Source: Planktothricoides sp. SR001 | GTDB taxonomy: Bacteria; Cyanobacteriota; Cyanobacteriia; Cyanobacteriales; Laspinemataceae | Reading direction: 5' to 3' | NCBI RefSeq assembly: GCF_001276715.1 | Contig: NZ_LIUQ01000002.1 | Coordinates: forward strand, 18,554-81,945 | DNA length: 63,392 nt | Shown: positions 53,914 through 63,240 of the stretch, piece after piece | How positions within the stretch are numbered: the first letter of the stretch is position 1 | Layout: the number at the start of each line of letters is the position of its first letter | Position numbers and translations under genes: made by a program | Notes under the pieces: model-generated | What the model was told of the DNA's origin: nothing | The model's input: only the letters and a program-made list of their open reading frames with translations | Database searches by the model: none

Positions 53914-55293
53914 TTATTCCGCCACCCAAATGGCATGGAATCCATAAGGAACTCGCTGGGGAATCATCACCCTGGCCACAGGTGCATCGGTCAAATTTTG
54001 AGCATCAAAAACCACCAATTCTGATTGCTGCTCATTCTCGTCATGGACAAAAGTGATTAACCAACCATCATCTTCAACCGTCGCACCGGGACGAGGGGCA
54101 AATACTGCTTCTCCCCCATAACGACCAGCCCCAAAGTGATGAGTTTCTGACTGACCTTTTTCTAGGTCATACTTAATCAAACCTTCAAACAAAGGCATGG
54201 GATTATTGGCCATTTTTCCGGTGTAACCATATCGGTTTTTACGTCCTACTAAGGTTTCATTCATCCGAGGAAACTCTGAAGCCACATCATCAAGCATTTG
54301 TTCGCTAACATTGCCGGTTTTGAGATTAAATCGCCACTGATATAAACGAGGAATCCCCGCATCCGGGTCACTATTTGCCTCTGGAATTGGCACAATATTC
54401 ATCGCACTCATGCGACAGGCGATCAAGATTACTTCATCTCCTGCCTCGTAAGCGTTGAGAATATGAAACAGGAAGCAACTAGAACTTTCAAACCAGCGAA
54501 TATTATCGTTATCGCCATGACGGGGAACGATGCCAAAACGACTGGGTAAATCCCGTTCAAACATTAAAAAAGGTTGCCCTTTTTGCATCCGTTCGGGGCG
54601 AAAAGTCAGGGGCAAGTCCATAAAGATAGTGTAATTTTCAGTAATAGCAAAATCGTGCATCATTACTGGGGTTGGCAACTCAATGGGGACAGTCTGTAAC
54701 AGTTCGCCAGCGGCAGAAACCACACTATATTTTAAGTAGGGTGGTTGGGCTAATGAATACCCAAAAAACATCATTTCCCCCGTCACGGGGTCTACTTTCG
54801 GATGGGCGGTAAAGGCCGATGCTAATTTGCCATTGTAATTATATGCGCCGATGGTGTCTAAGTCTGGTAGCCGAATGGCGTGGGGGGCTCCAGCTTCCCA
54901 AAGGGCCAGCAGTTGCCCGGAATGCCAGACTAAGGCGGTGTTGGCGACATTTTTCACCGGGCCATAGGGATTATCCATTTGCGGTGGTTCTAAAAGTCCT
55001 GACCAGATGGCTTTTCCGGCTTGATGTTCGATTTGATATCCTTGGGTGCGGACATAGCGGTTACGATAGGAGGCTTTGCCGTTGTGAATTCTCACCCCAT
55101 GTAACATTCCATCGCCATCAAACCAGTGATATTGCCCGATCGCCGGAAATTGAGGATTTGGGCCATTGCGAACAAACATCCCAGAAAGATCCGCAGGCAG
55201 TTCACCAATGACTTTGAGGTTTTCTGCCGTAATTTCTTGGTGAATTGGGGCAAAATTGCCGTCCAGATAAGGATTGACTAAAGTTGAGACCAT
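53914..55293 (-). CDS. Carotenoid cleavage oxygenase
   Basis: Non-heme iron beta-propeller enzyme that splits carotenoids or apocarotenoids. The four iron-binding histidines are seen in TAHPKVDP, MMHDFAIT, FHILNAYE and the C-terminal GFHAIWVAE. N-terminal family blocks are LPADLSGMFVRNGPNPQF and YHWFDGDGMLHGVRI. The ATG at 55293 (MVSTLVNPYL) matches the family start; a GTG 11 codons earlier would add a short unconserved leader. Product type cannot be told by eye. With crtP and crtB it is the third carotenoid gene in the window, but 47 kb away. Confidence 0.93.
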   Translation of the reverse strand: MVSTLVNPYLDGNFAPIHQEITAENLKVIGELPADLSGMFVRNGPNPQFPAIGQYHWFDGDGMLHGVRIHNGKASYRNRYVRTQGYQIEHQAGKAIWSGLLEPPQMDNPYGPVKNVANTALVWHSGQLLALWEAGAPHAIRLPDLDTIGAYNYNGKLASAFTAHPKVDPVTGEMMFFGYSLAQPPYLKYSVVSAAGELLQTVPIELPTPVMMHDFAITENYTIFMDLPLTFRPERMQKGQPFLMFERDLPSRFGIVPRHGDNDNIRWFESSSCFLFHILNAYEAGDEVILIACRMSAMNIVPIPEANSDPDAGIPRLYQWRFNLKTGNVSEQMLDDVASEFPRMNETLVGRKNRYGYTGKMANNPMPLFEGLIKYDLEKGQSETHHFGAGRYGGEAVFAPRPGATVEDDGWLITFVHDENEQQSELVVFDAQNLTDAPVARVMIPQRVPYGFHAIWVAE

Positions 55294-55622
55294 GATTTTT
55301 TCAGGGATACCAGTCAGTTGAATCACTTTTATGATTAATTCAGCCTAACGCAATTTTCTATCGGCTGAACCAATGCCCGCCCATTTTTGACCAAATTTAT
55401 CGGACAAATCCGCCGCCCCAAGCCAAAAATGCGCGGGAAGAGAGTCCCACTTCCCTATTCCCTACACTCATTCCCTACACTCCTTTTATTCCCACCTTAA
55501 ATGTAAATGCTAAATGTAAATGCTATATTTATGATTCTTAATAAAATATCTTTAATTCATTTGGACAGTTTAAGTAAATGCAGTTAAAATATAAGGGTTG
55601 ATAAATCATTCAAATAAAACCA
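55294..55622. other. Divergent spacer between carotenoid oxygenase and ABC transporter
   Basis: About 330 bp, with a CTAAATGTAAATG direct repeat (55497-55522). It should hold both promoters; no clear box is recognised. Confidence 0.5.
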
Positions 55623-57344
55623 ATGAAGACGTTAAAAATTGACTTTAGTGCTTGCAGGCGTTTTTGGGCGGTAGCCAAACCATACTGGTGGGATTCTCAA
55701 GAAAGATGGAAAGCCATTGGGTTACTGTTATTGTTGATATTTTTATTAATGCTCCAAGCCAAGATGAATGTTCTCCAAAATGCCCAAAGAGGAGAGTTCA
55801 CATCAGCCCTGGCTGAAAAAAATGCAGGCAGATTTTGGCAATCTGTCCTGACATATCTCGTGGCTTGTATGATTTTTGTGATTCTGCAAACTTTTGGTCA
55901 CTATTTAGAAGATAAGATTCGCTGGTTTTGGCGCGGTTGGCTGACGAATTTATATCTTCAGAAATACATGAATAATCGCAACTTTTATTGGTTAGGAGAT
56001 TGGAGGGCAAAAATTGATAATCCCGATCAGCGAATTTCTCAAGATATTGAAAATTTTTGCTATATGTCTCTGGTTTTGTTTATGCACTTTAGCTCATCTT
56101 TGGTTAATCTTATTGCTTTTGGGGTCGTTCTCTGGTCAATGTCTCACAATCTGGTGATTTTACTGATCGTTTATGCGGGTGTGGGAATGCTGATCGCGAC
56201 GGTGGGATTTGGCCGGATTTTAATTCCCCTAAAAACCGAGCAACTCAAACGAGAAGCTAATTTCAGATTTGGCTTGGTACGCATTCGGGAAAATGCTGAG
56301 GCGATCGCCTTTTATGAAGGAGATAATCGGGAGTTAAATAATGTTAAGCAGATATTTAAGGCGGTTTTAAGTAATTACAACAAAATTATCCTCTGGGAGA
56401 GAAACTTAGAATTTTTTAGCAGTGGCTATCAGGTAATTACTTGGATATTACCGGCGGTAATTCTCGGTCCGAGGATCTTAGCTGGTGAAACGGAGGTAGG
56501 AATTTTGATCGAAGCAGGAGGGGCTTTTATCACTGTATTTAACTCTCTCATTGTGATTATCAGAGAGTTTGAAAAAACGACTCAGTTTGTGGCAGGAATT
56601 GAGCGTTTAGAAAGCTTGGAAAAAGTCCTAGAAGAACCAAAAGTATCGCCCAGTGATGGCAATCCAGCGATTGATACGATTGAAGATGCCAGTTTAAGTC
56701 TAGAACATCTGACTTTGCAAACTCCCAACTATCAACGGACTTTAGTTAAGGATGTATCTGTAGAGATGCAACCGGGAGAAAGATTGCTCATTGTCGGGGT
56801 AAGTGGTTGCGGTAAGAGTTCGATTTTACGAGCGATCGCCGGTTTGTGGAACTCTGGAACTGGGGCAATTCACCGACCGAAATTAGGGGAGATTCTTTTC
56901 TTACCCCAACGTCCTTATATGATTTTAGGTTCTCTGCGCGATCAACTGCTTTATCCCAGCACAAACCTGAATATTTCCGAGGAAGAAATATATCAGGTAT
57001 TAAAACAAGTTAACTTGCCAGAGTTAGCGGAAAGGTTCGGTGGTTTAGATGCGATCGAAGACTGGGATCATGTGTTGTCAATGGGAGAACAACAGCGGGT
57101 GGCTTTTGCTCGTTTGTTGCTGACACATCCTCGTTATGCCATTTTAGACGAAGCTACGAGTGCGCTAGATGTGAAGAATGAGCAAAGTCTTTATAACCAT
57201 TTGCAAAAGCTATCTACGATTTATCTTAGTGTGGGTCACCGTCCGACTTTGTTGCAATATCACCACAAAGTTTTGGAAGTCCATAATGATGAAACATGGC
57301 GCGTGATTTCTGCCCAAGATTACAATTTTATGTCAATGAATTAG
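55623..57344 (+). CDS. SbmA/BacA-like (ABCD-type) ABC transporter, fused permease-ATPase
   Basis: A 573-residue half transporter. An N-terminal membrane domain (helices near 35-48, 75-95, 145-200 and 270-315) carries the family blocks QRGEFTSALAEKN, WRGWLTNLYLQKYMNNRNFYWL and NPDQRISQDIENF. The ATPase domain has Walker A GVSGCGKSS (about 390-398), signature LSMGEQQRVAFARLL (from 485) and Walker B YAILDEATSALD (505-516). EAA-like NPDQR and LSxGEQQR mark the YddA/SbmA/ABCD family, known to move peptides, fatty acids or cobalamin-like compounds. The substrate here is unknown. Confidence 0.9.
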   Translation: MKTLKIDFSACRRFWAVAKPYWWDSQERWKAIGLLLLLIFLLMLQAKMNVLQNAQRGEFTSALAEKNAGRFWQSVLTYLVACMIFVILQTFGHYLEDKIRWFWRGWLTNLYLQKYMNNRNFYWLGDWRAKIDNPDQRISQDIENFCYMSLVLFMHFSSSLVNLIAFGVVLWSMSHNLVILLIVYAGVGMLIATVGFGRILIPLKTEQLKREANFRFGLVRIRENAEAIAFYEGDNRELNNVKQIFKAVLSNYNKIILWERNLEFFSSGYQVITWILPAVILGPRILAGETEVGILIEAGGAFITVFNSLIVIIREFEKTTQFVAGIERLESLEKVLEEPKVSPSDGNPAIDTIEDASLSLEHLTLQTPNYQRTLVKDVSVEMQPGERLLIVGVSGCGKSSILRAIAGLWNSGTGAIHRPKLGEILFLPQRPYMILGSLRDQLLYPSTNLNISEEEIYQVLKQVNLPELAERFGGLDAIEDWDHVLSMGEQQRVAFARLLLTHPRYAILDEATSALDVKNEQSLYNHLQKLSTIYLSVGHRPTLLQYHHKVLEVHNDETWRVISAQDYNFMSMN

Positions 57345-57447
57345 TCAATTAATTAATCGGGAGATAACATAAGCGCGATCGCCCCTTTAATTTGCTGAAA
57401 ATAATACTATTTACAAAAATTCATCCAAGATACCCTAACATTAGCAT

Positions 57448-57508
57448 CCTCTTTCCTCTTTCCTCTTTCCTCTCTCCTCTCTCCTCTCTCCTCTCTCCTC
57501 TTTCCTCC
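57448..57508. repeat. CTCTCCTCTT pyrimidine tract
   Basis: About 60 bp of alternating CTCTTTCCT and CTCTCCT units after the transporter gene, purine-free over nearly its whole length. Such mirror-like tracts can form triplex DNA. Confidence 0.75.
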
Positions 57509-57600
57509 CATAAGTGTGGACTTTTGCCCACCCTACAATATAAATACTGATTGTTGCATAATTTTGTGTAAATGGTATTACCGCTGTTTTTGGTTAATAG

Positions 57601-58452
57601 TTAGCGATCGCCTCTAAACCGGATGCAGTAAACGGGGGATTGGTCAATTTTGATGGTTTTTAACAAAGCCAAATTTTTACCCTGCCAAAGTTTAATCGTC
57701 CGGTCTTCACTGGTAGTTGCCAGTAAATTTCCTGCCCCATTAAAACTAACACTATATATAATATGTTCATGGGCGGGAATTTTCTGGAGTAATGTGCCAT
57801 CTAAACGCCAAATATTCACAATTCCATCAGCCCCAGCAGAGGCGATTAAATCCCCATCAGGATGAAAAGAAGTAGCGATCGCCGCATTATCATGTCCCCG
57901 GAATGTTTGCACCTGTCCACCCCTACCCCAAACTCGATCTCTGAGCCATAATTTTACGGTGTTGTCCCGACTCCCAGAAACAATTTTTTCACCTTCGGGG
58001 CTAAAATTTACCGAGTAAACGATATCTTGATGACCGGATAAAGTTCTTAAACAAATACCATCTAGATAGCAAATTTTCACGGTTCCATCTGCTCCTCCAG
58101 TGGCAATTAATTTTCCTGCGGGCATGAAACTGAGGCCAAAAACTCCATTCATTTGAGCTTTAATCGTTTTGCTTAAATCGCCATTTAAACGCCAAATTTT
58201 TATGGTATCGTCAGCACTGCCTGAAGCAATTTTTTGTCCATCTGGACTAAAATTTAGGGCAAATACGGCATCACGATGGCTGTTCAATGTTCGCTCAAAT
58301 ACATAATTACTGGTAAACAAATTCCACCGCCAAATTTTGATTTGGCCATCAGCACTGCCAGAAACTAATAAATTGCGATCGGGACTAAAAGCTATGGTTA
58401 ATACAGCAGATTTATGCCCTTTGAGAGTGGTCTGTAACTTGCCATTTGCCAT
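57601..58452 (-). CDS. WD40-repeat protein, probably 5'-truncated by a frameshift
   Basis: A 283-residue WD40 propeller. Six repeats are clear, each ending in a DxxIKIW-like strand (ADGQIKIWR, ADDTIKIWR, ADGTVKICY, RDNTVKLWL, ADGIVNIWR, EDRTIKLWQ), and a partial last blade. A seventh opening strand seems to lie upstream in another frame: from an ATG at 58529 one reads MPNSHQPYHQTEELLAEALG, then DRSIRLW. That frame would join the annotated one by a one-base insertion near 58449. So the original gene may have been 57601-58529. WD40 proteins are scaffolds; no partner is suggested by neighbours. Confidence 0.78.
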   Translation of the reverse strand: MANGKLQTTLKGHKSAVLTIAFSPDRNLLVSGSADGQIKIWRWNLFTSNYVFERTLNSHRDAVFALNFSPDGQKIASGSADDTIKIWRLNGDLSKTIKAQMNGVFGLSFMPAGKLIATGGADGTVKICYLDGICLRTLSGHQDIVYSVNFSPEGEKIVSGSRDNTVKLWLRDRVWGRGGQVQTFRGHDNAAIATSFHPDGDLIASAGADGIVNIWRLDGTLLQKIPAHEHIIYSVSFNGAGNLLATTSEDRTIKLWQGKNLALLKTIKIDQSPVYCIRFRGDR

Positions 58453-58628
58453 AGTCTGATGGAGCGATCGCCTAATGCTTCAGCCAGCAATTCTTCTGTT
58501 TGATGATATGGTTGATGAGAATTTGGCATCAAGATATTGAGTAAAGTTAATAAAAATTTCCAAAATTAAATAATTTAAATATGCTCAATATGTCATAATA
58601 TTCATAAAAATAAAAAAATCTCAAGATT

Positions 58629-59186
58629 ATGAGTAACGTAGTCAAAGGACTGAATATCTATCTCATTGGCATGATGGGTGCGGGAAAAAGTACCGTAGGA
58701 CGGCTGATCGCCAATCAGCTAGACTATCACTTTTTTGATACTGATGGCTTAATTTCTCAAGTAGCCGGACAATCAATTAATGAAATTTTTGCCACCGCTG
58801 GGGAAGAGGGTTTTCGGGATTTAGAAACTCAGGTAATTAGCGAACTTTGTGCCTATAAAAATTTGGTGGTAGCTACGGGGGGCGGTCTGATTATCCGACA
58901 AAAAAACTGGAGCTATCTACAACATGGGGTGGTGGTATGGTTGGATGTACCTGTGGAGCAACTTTATGCCCGTCTTCAAGAAGATACAACGCGACCTTTG
59001 TTAAGAGATCCTGACCCATTGGGCAAATTAAAGCGTCTTTTAAGCGATCGCCTCAATATGTATGCTCAAGCGGATCTCCACATCCAAGTGGACAGCCATG
59101 AAACTGCCGATGAATTAGCCGCCCGAATCTTACAAGAAATTCCCCAAGCTTTCAAGTCTGAAAACCAGAATGGAAAATTATCATAA
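58629..59186 (+). CDS. aroK: Shikimate kinase
   Basis: Phosphorylates shikimate at the 3-hydroxyl in aromatic amino acid synthesis. Walker A is GMMGAGKS (14-21). The substrate-binding blocks FFDTDGLI, FRDLETQVI and VATGGGLI (with the GGG loop) and the lid region TTRPLLRD are intact. Its 185 residues are usual. Confidence 0.95.
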   Translation: MSNVVKGLNIYLIGMMGAGKSTVGRLIANQLDYHFFDTDGLISQVAGQSINEIFATAGEEGFRDLETQVISELCAYKNLVVATGGGLIIRQKNWSYLQHGVVVWLDVPVEQLYARLQEDTTRPLLRDPDPLGKLKRLLSDRLNMYAQADLHIQVDSHETADELAARILQEIPQAFKSENQNGKLS

Positions 59187-59333
59187 TTGGTTAAGATTTT
59201 GCCGTTTTTTCCTTTATAATCTCTTATTATCTCTGAGATAAGCGAAATCATCCCATGAGTCGATTCACATCAAGAATTAGTGACAAGACTTAGTGACAAT
59301 CTTGAATGCTCATTTTAAGGAATGTAGACAAAT

Positions 59334-60242
59334 ATGATGACTGATACGATGAATGAAAATCAATCCCTGAAAAACTTGCCGGATAGCGTGCGCGTGAAAG
59401 TGCTCAGTGAAGCACTGCCTTACATTCAAAAGTTTTCCGGTCGGACGGTGGTGGTAAAATATGGCGGCGCGGCCATGAAAGATAGCACTCTCAAAGATCA
59501 AGTCATGCGGGACTTGGTATTTCTCTCCTGTGTGGGAGTGCGTCCGGTACTCGTTCATGGGGGCGGCCCAGAAATTAATTCTTGGCTGGCCAAATTAAAT
59601 ATTGAACCGCAGTTTAAAGATGGTTTACGAGTAACTGATGCGGCCACAATGGATGTGGTAGAAATGGTGCTCGTGGGCAGAGTTAATAAAGAAATTGTGT
59701 CATTAATTAATCAAGCTGGGGGCAAAGCCGTCGGTATTTGTGGCAAAGATGGCAATTTGATTAAAGCACGGCCAGAAGGTCGTAAAGGAATTGGTTTTGT
59801 GGGGGAAGTCAATTCGGTGGATATCAAAATTTTAGATTGCTTGGTGAATAACGGTTATATCCCCGTGGTTTCCAGTGTCGCTGCTGATGAAAGTGGCCAA
59901 GCATATAATATTAATGCGGATACGGTGGCCGGAGAAATTGCCGCCGCTTTAAATGCCGAAAAATTGATTTTAATGACCGATACGGTGGGGATTTTGGAGG
60001 ATTACCACGATCCTTCTACTTTACTGGATAAATTAGATATTAATAAAGCCCGCACTTTAATTCAAGATGGGATAGTTTCTGGGGGGATGATTCCCAAGGT
60101 GAATTGCTGCGTGCGATCGCTGGCCCAAGGGGTTCGTGCTGGTCATATTATTGATGGTCGGATTCCCCATTCTCTCCTCTTAGAAATTTTCACCGATAAG
60201 GGCATTGGTTCGATGATTGTGGCTTCAGAATATATTCGTTAA
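59334..60242 (+). CDS. argB: Acetylglutamate kinase
   Basis: Phosphorylates N-acetylglutamate; in cyanobacteria the enzyme is controlled by arginine and the PII protein. Amino-acid-kinase-fold motifs: [58 protein letters not shown] and [14 protein letters not shown]. Residues around the N-terminal helix ([20 protein letters not shown]) are those needed for the arginine-sensitive hexameric form. 302 residues. AAGGA lies 12 nt before the first ATG; a second ATG follows immediately. Confidence 0.96.
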   Translation: MMTDTMNENQSLKNLPDSVRVKVLSEALPYIQKFSGRTVVVKYGGAAMKDSTLKDQVMRDLVFLSCVGVRPVLVHGGGPEINSWLAKLNIEPQFKDGLRVTDAATMDVVEMVLVGRVNKEIVSLINQAGGKAVGICGKDGNLIKARPEGRKGIGFVGEVNSVDIKILDCLVNNGYIPVVSSVAADESGQAYNINADTVAGEIAAALNAEKLILMTDTVGILEDYHDPSTLLDKLDINKARTLIQDGIVSGGMIPKVNCCVRSLAQGVRAGHIIDGRIPHSLLLEIFTDKGIGSMIVASEYIR

Positions 60243-60329
60243 CTTTCTCTCTAGACTCAATCATTGGTGTCTGGAAAATATGTGCATTGCTGCTCTGGTG
60301 AGATGACGGATTTCTTTAATCCGATCGAA

Positions 60330-60355
60330 AACCGGGTTTTTTCATAAACCCGGTT
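60330..60355 (+). terminator. AACCGGGTTT hairpin after argB
   Basis: AACCGGGTTT (60330-60339) pairs with AAACCCGGTT (60346-60355), followed by GTTTC. Shares its stem with the repeats at 24351-24538. Probably terminates argB. Confidence 0.65.
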
Positions 60356-60460
60356 GTTTCACTGGTTTTTAATGATTTCTTATTGTACAGCAGAACAAAT
60401 CATATTCCCATAGAAAATAGGGAAATCCAAGCCCAAAAATCAGCAGTGAAAATATATTTT

Positions 60461-60490
60461 TGCAGATTTTTGCAGATTTTTGCAGATTTT
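60461..60490. repeat. Three 10-bp TGCAGATTTT repeats
   Basis: Perfect tandem decamers at 60461, 60471 and 60481 followed by a diverged fourth (TGCATATTCT). Lies just past the stop of the minus-strand TPR gene. Confidence 0.8.
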
Positions 60491-60510
60491 TGCATATTCT
60501 TGCCGTAAAT

Positions 60511-61848
60511 TTATTCTCTTTCTGATTCTAATTGTTGCAATGCTTCTTGACGATAACCGAGCACATCTGCATCATTGGGTTGCAAGGCCAAGGCTTGATC
60601 GAAAGAGCCGATCGCCTCTTGGGGTTGCTGACAGTTCATCAAGGCCAAACCACGCACCACCCAAGCCGGATGGTAATTCGGTTGTTGCTCAATCACTCGA
60701 TCCAAAGAAGCGATCGCCTCTGGGTAATTTTTGTCATTCATAAAACACATACCTCGGTTAAACCAAGCATCGGGATAATGCGGTTGATGGGCAATAGCTT
60801 GATCGTAAGAAGCGATCGCCTCCGCATATCTGCCCAAATGCAATAAAGCATTACCTCGATTACTCCAAGCTTCGGCAAAATCTGGCTTTAACTTTAGCGC
60901 TTGTTCGTGAGAATAAATCGCCTCATCATATCGTTCTAATTGGCAAAGAACAACCCCGCGATTTTGCCACGCATTCATAAAATCGGGCTTGATTTGCAAG
61001 CATTTCTCATAAGAATCATTCGCTTCTTGGGGACGCTTCAGTAAAGTAAAGGTAAATCCCCGATTGAACCATAAATTCGGGTTATCAGGACTCAAATCGA
61101 TCGCCGTATTAAAGATAATCAACGCATCTTCATATTCTTGTAAATTAAACAGTACCGCCCCTAAATTACTCCAAGCTTCAATAAAATCTGGCTTTAGCTT
61201 CAACGACTGCTGATAAGCGGCGATCGCCCCGGCAAAATCCCCGGCCTGAAATTTCTGGTTGCCCTCCTCAAACAAAGTCTTGACCACTTCCAGATTCTCT
61301 GGTGTCAGATTTTCTGATGTCAGATTTTCTGATGTTTCGGCTTCCGAACGATCCACTCCTGCTTCCTCGTCCGTCGGTGTAGAAGTCCACGACCCTTGAC
61401 CCGCTTCTGTCCCTGTGGTTTCCTTTTCCTTTGAAACCGGAGAAGTTGCTGCCCCTGGTTGAGATGAAGATGGCGAAGTTGTCACCCGTTGAGATAACAA
61501 CTGACTGCCGAGGTGATAAGCTACGGTACTGAATTCCCCACAATTGAACTGTCCCAGCTTCACCAGTCGTCTGCCTAAATCCATATTCTGAGTATTTTTC
61601 TTCAGCTTAGTCTCGCCAAACCGCTGTAACCAAGCCGCCCATAAAGCAAAATTGCCGCGATCGCCCAACGCTTCCAGGTATTTGACCACATCCTGTCGTT
61701 CCCAACCCAAACGCAACCCTTCAAGAATCTGATTAAACAATAAAAGATAATCCGCATCCTCCAGAGGAGGAAGTGGACCCTTGGGTGTAGAGTCCTCCAA
61801 AGCCCGATGTCGGTTTCCTGTCTTGTTAAACAACGGCCAAATCCCCAT
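60511..61848 (-). CDS. TPR-repeat protein
   Basis: A 445-residue protein. Residues 1-130 are a unique helical N-terminal region (LEGLRLGWERQDVVKYLEALGDRGNFALWAAWLQRFG). A Ser/Thr/Glu linker contains a small repeat (SENLTSENLTPENL). About 195-440 are seven TPR units of the DFIEAWSNLGAVLFNLQEYEDALI / DFAEAWSNRGNALLHLGRYAEAIAS type. TPRs mediate protein contacts; the partner is unknown. The ATG at 61848 has AGGAG 9 nt upstream. The open frame continues 12 codons to a TTG, which would cover that box, so I reject it. Confidence 0.87.
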   Translation of the reverse strand: MGIWPLFNKTGNRHRALEDSTPKGPLPPLEDADYLLLFNQILEGLRLGWERQDVVKYLEALGDRGNFALWAAWLQRFGETKLKKNTQNMDLGRRLVKLGQFNCGEFSTVAYHLGSQLLSQRVTTSPSSSQPGAATSPVSKEKETTGTEAGQGSWTSTPTDEEAGVDRSEAETSENLTSENLTPENLEVVKTLFEEGNQKFQAGDFAGAIAAYQQSLKLKPDFIEAWSNLGAVLFNLQEYEDALIIFNTAIDLSPDNPNLWFNRGFTFTLLKRPQEANDSYEKCLQIKPDFMNAWQNRGVVLCQLERYDEAIYSHEQALKLKPDFAEAWSNRGNALLHLGRYAEAIASYDQAIAHQPHYPDAWFNRGMCFMNDKNYPEAIASLDRVIEQQPNYHPAWVVRGLALMNCQQPQEAIGSFDQALALQPNDADVLGYRQEALQQLESERE

Positions 61849-62583
61849 ATCACCTTTTCTCCTATAAATCATCACTCGTGGCAAATTCTATCGGATCCTC
61901 AAAAGCGATCGCCTCCTTTGCCGCGTTTTCATATTAATCACTACCGATCAATATATCGCTCGTTATATCGATCGTTACAGCACTTGTCAGAGTTATGAAG
62001 TACAAAAAAACCCTGTCATTCCAGCCGATGGCGGCCTTCGCGGGGGTAAAGGCGGGAATCTGTGAAAACCTCTGTACTTCCCGAACGATAATAACCGCTA
62101 TATAACGATCGCTATATCACTCGTTATAAAGTGCAAGTGTTTCCGTCTCTTTTCCTGAAATTCTCGGCAATTTTCCCATCACCGCGATCGGTCTATCGGG
62201 GGGCGATCGCCTCTTGAACCAGAGTCTGAGAATCCTTCGCCAACATATCTGTGGTCATTACTCAAATATCAGACAATTCTCAGAAAAAATACCTAATCAG
62301 CAACCGGCGATCGACCATCAAACGGAATCATCTCATCTATGGGATCGAAGGGCGATCGGGCTAATGGCTACTAGATATCCGCATCCAAGGCTGTTATGAT
62401 TTAATCATTATTTAACGTCAGTGAATTACAATAATAAGTTTTGGGCAAATTTATTAGGCCAATTTAACTAACAAAATTCACCCTGGATTTAAGTCCCTGA
62501 ATCTTGATATTCCGGCTTGACTTTCTCAAGGGATGTATTATGATTAAATCAAGCATAATGTTATTTAAAATACAAAATAGGGG
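61849..62583. other. Spacer rich in ATATCGATCG-like words, with a REP-like hairpin
   Basis: 700 bp. It contains ATATCGATCGTTA/TATAACGATCGCTATA-type inverted motifs (61950-61980 and 62097-62130) and a diverged REP-like element around 62020-62060 (GTCATTCCAGCCGATGGCGG). No coding region is supported. Confidence 0.5.
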
Positions 62584-63240
62584 GTGAGGTTTGTGCTAGA
62601 GGTAGTCAAGCAACAAAACTTCATGGTCGTTGATCTGAAAGAGGGCGTGAAAGTTCACACTCTCATCCCCAGCGAAAATCACGCAGCACTTCGGTGTGGT
62701 TTTGCCGGTTATCCTACTAATCCACGGTGGACCGCTGCCAAATTTCATGCATGGAAAACTGGGCAACAGTTAAAAGAATCACTCAGTCGAGGGGAAATGA
62801 TTGTCCGTTCGGCTGATTCGATGCTAGTTGCCGCCTGCGAAACCCAGGACCAGCGCAAAAGTTCCCCACAAACTTCTGAATCAGAGAAATGTTCACCGAG
62901 TTTTTATGAATTTCTGATTAGTAGTTTCCGGATGTCGTTGCACATTAATCATCCGAGTGAAGGAGAGAGTCAACTAACCCCGTCTACGACTTCTCCCAAT
63001 TCTCAGTCAAATAATCTCAATAATCATGACATGAAACAAGCTAACCAAAACCGGGTATCTCACAAATACAGTCGTGAATTTATAGAGGTTTATGCCGATC
63101 AAGGTTATTCTCAAGATGTCAGAAAAAAGTGTCTCCATCTCTACCTAGAAGGCAATGGATTCCGTCGTATAGAACGTCTAACTGGAGTGAGTCGTCATAC
63201 ACTGATTAACTGGGTCAAAGAAGCAGGGTCTTCTCTATAA
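62584..63240 (+). CDS. Orphan protein with IS1-type helix-turn-helix at the C-terminus
   Basis: A 218-residue protein I cannot name. Residues 1-90 form an unrecognised domain (VDLKEGVKVHTLIPSENHAALRCGFAGYPTNPRWTAAKFHAWKTGQQLKESL). Residues 90-165 are a Ser/Asn-rich linker. The last 45 residues (YSQDVRKKCLHLYLEGNGFRRIERLTGVSRHTLINWVKEAG) match the InsA-type helix-turn-helix of IS1-family transposases. No InsB-like catalytic part follows, so it is not a working IS1. A DNA-binding regulator that has borrowed the transposase HTH is plausible. The start is uncertain: GTG at 62584, or GTG at 62593 with GGTGAGG just upstream. Confidence 0.65.
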   Translation: MRFVLEVVKQQNFMVVDLKEGVKVHTLIPSENHAALRCGFAGYPTNPRWTAAKFHAWKTGQQLKESLSRGEMIVRSADSMLVAACETQDQRKSSPQTSESEKCSPSFYEFLISSFRMSLHINHPSEGESQLTPSTTSPNSQSNNLNNHDMKQANQNRVSHKYSREFIEVYADQGYSQDVRKKCLHLYLEGNGFRRIERLTGVSRHTLINWVKEAGSSL

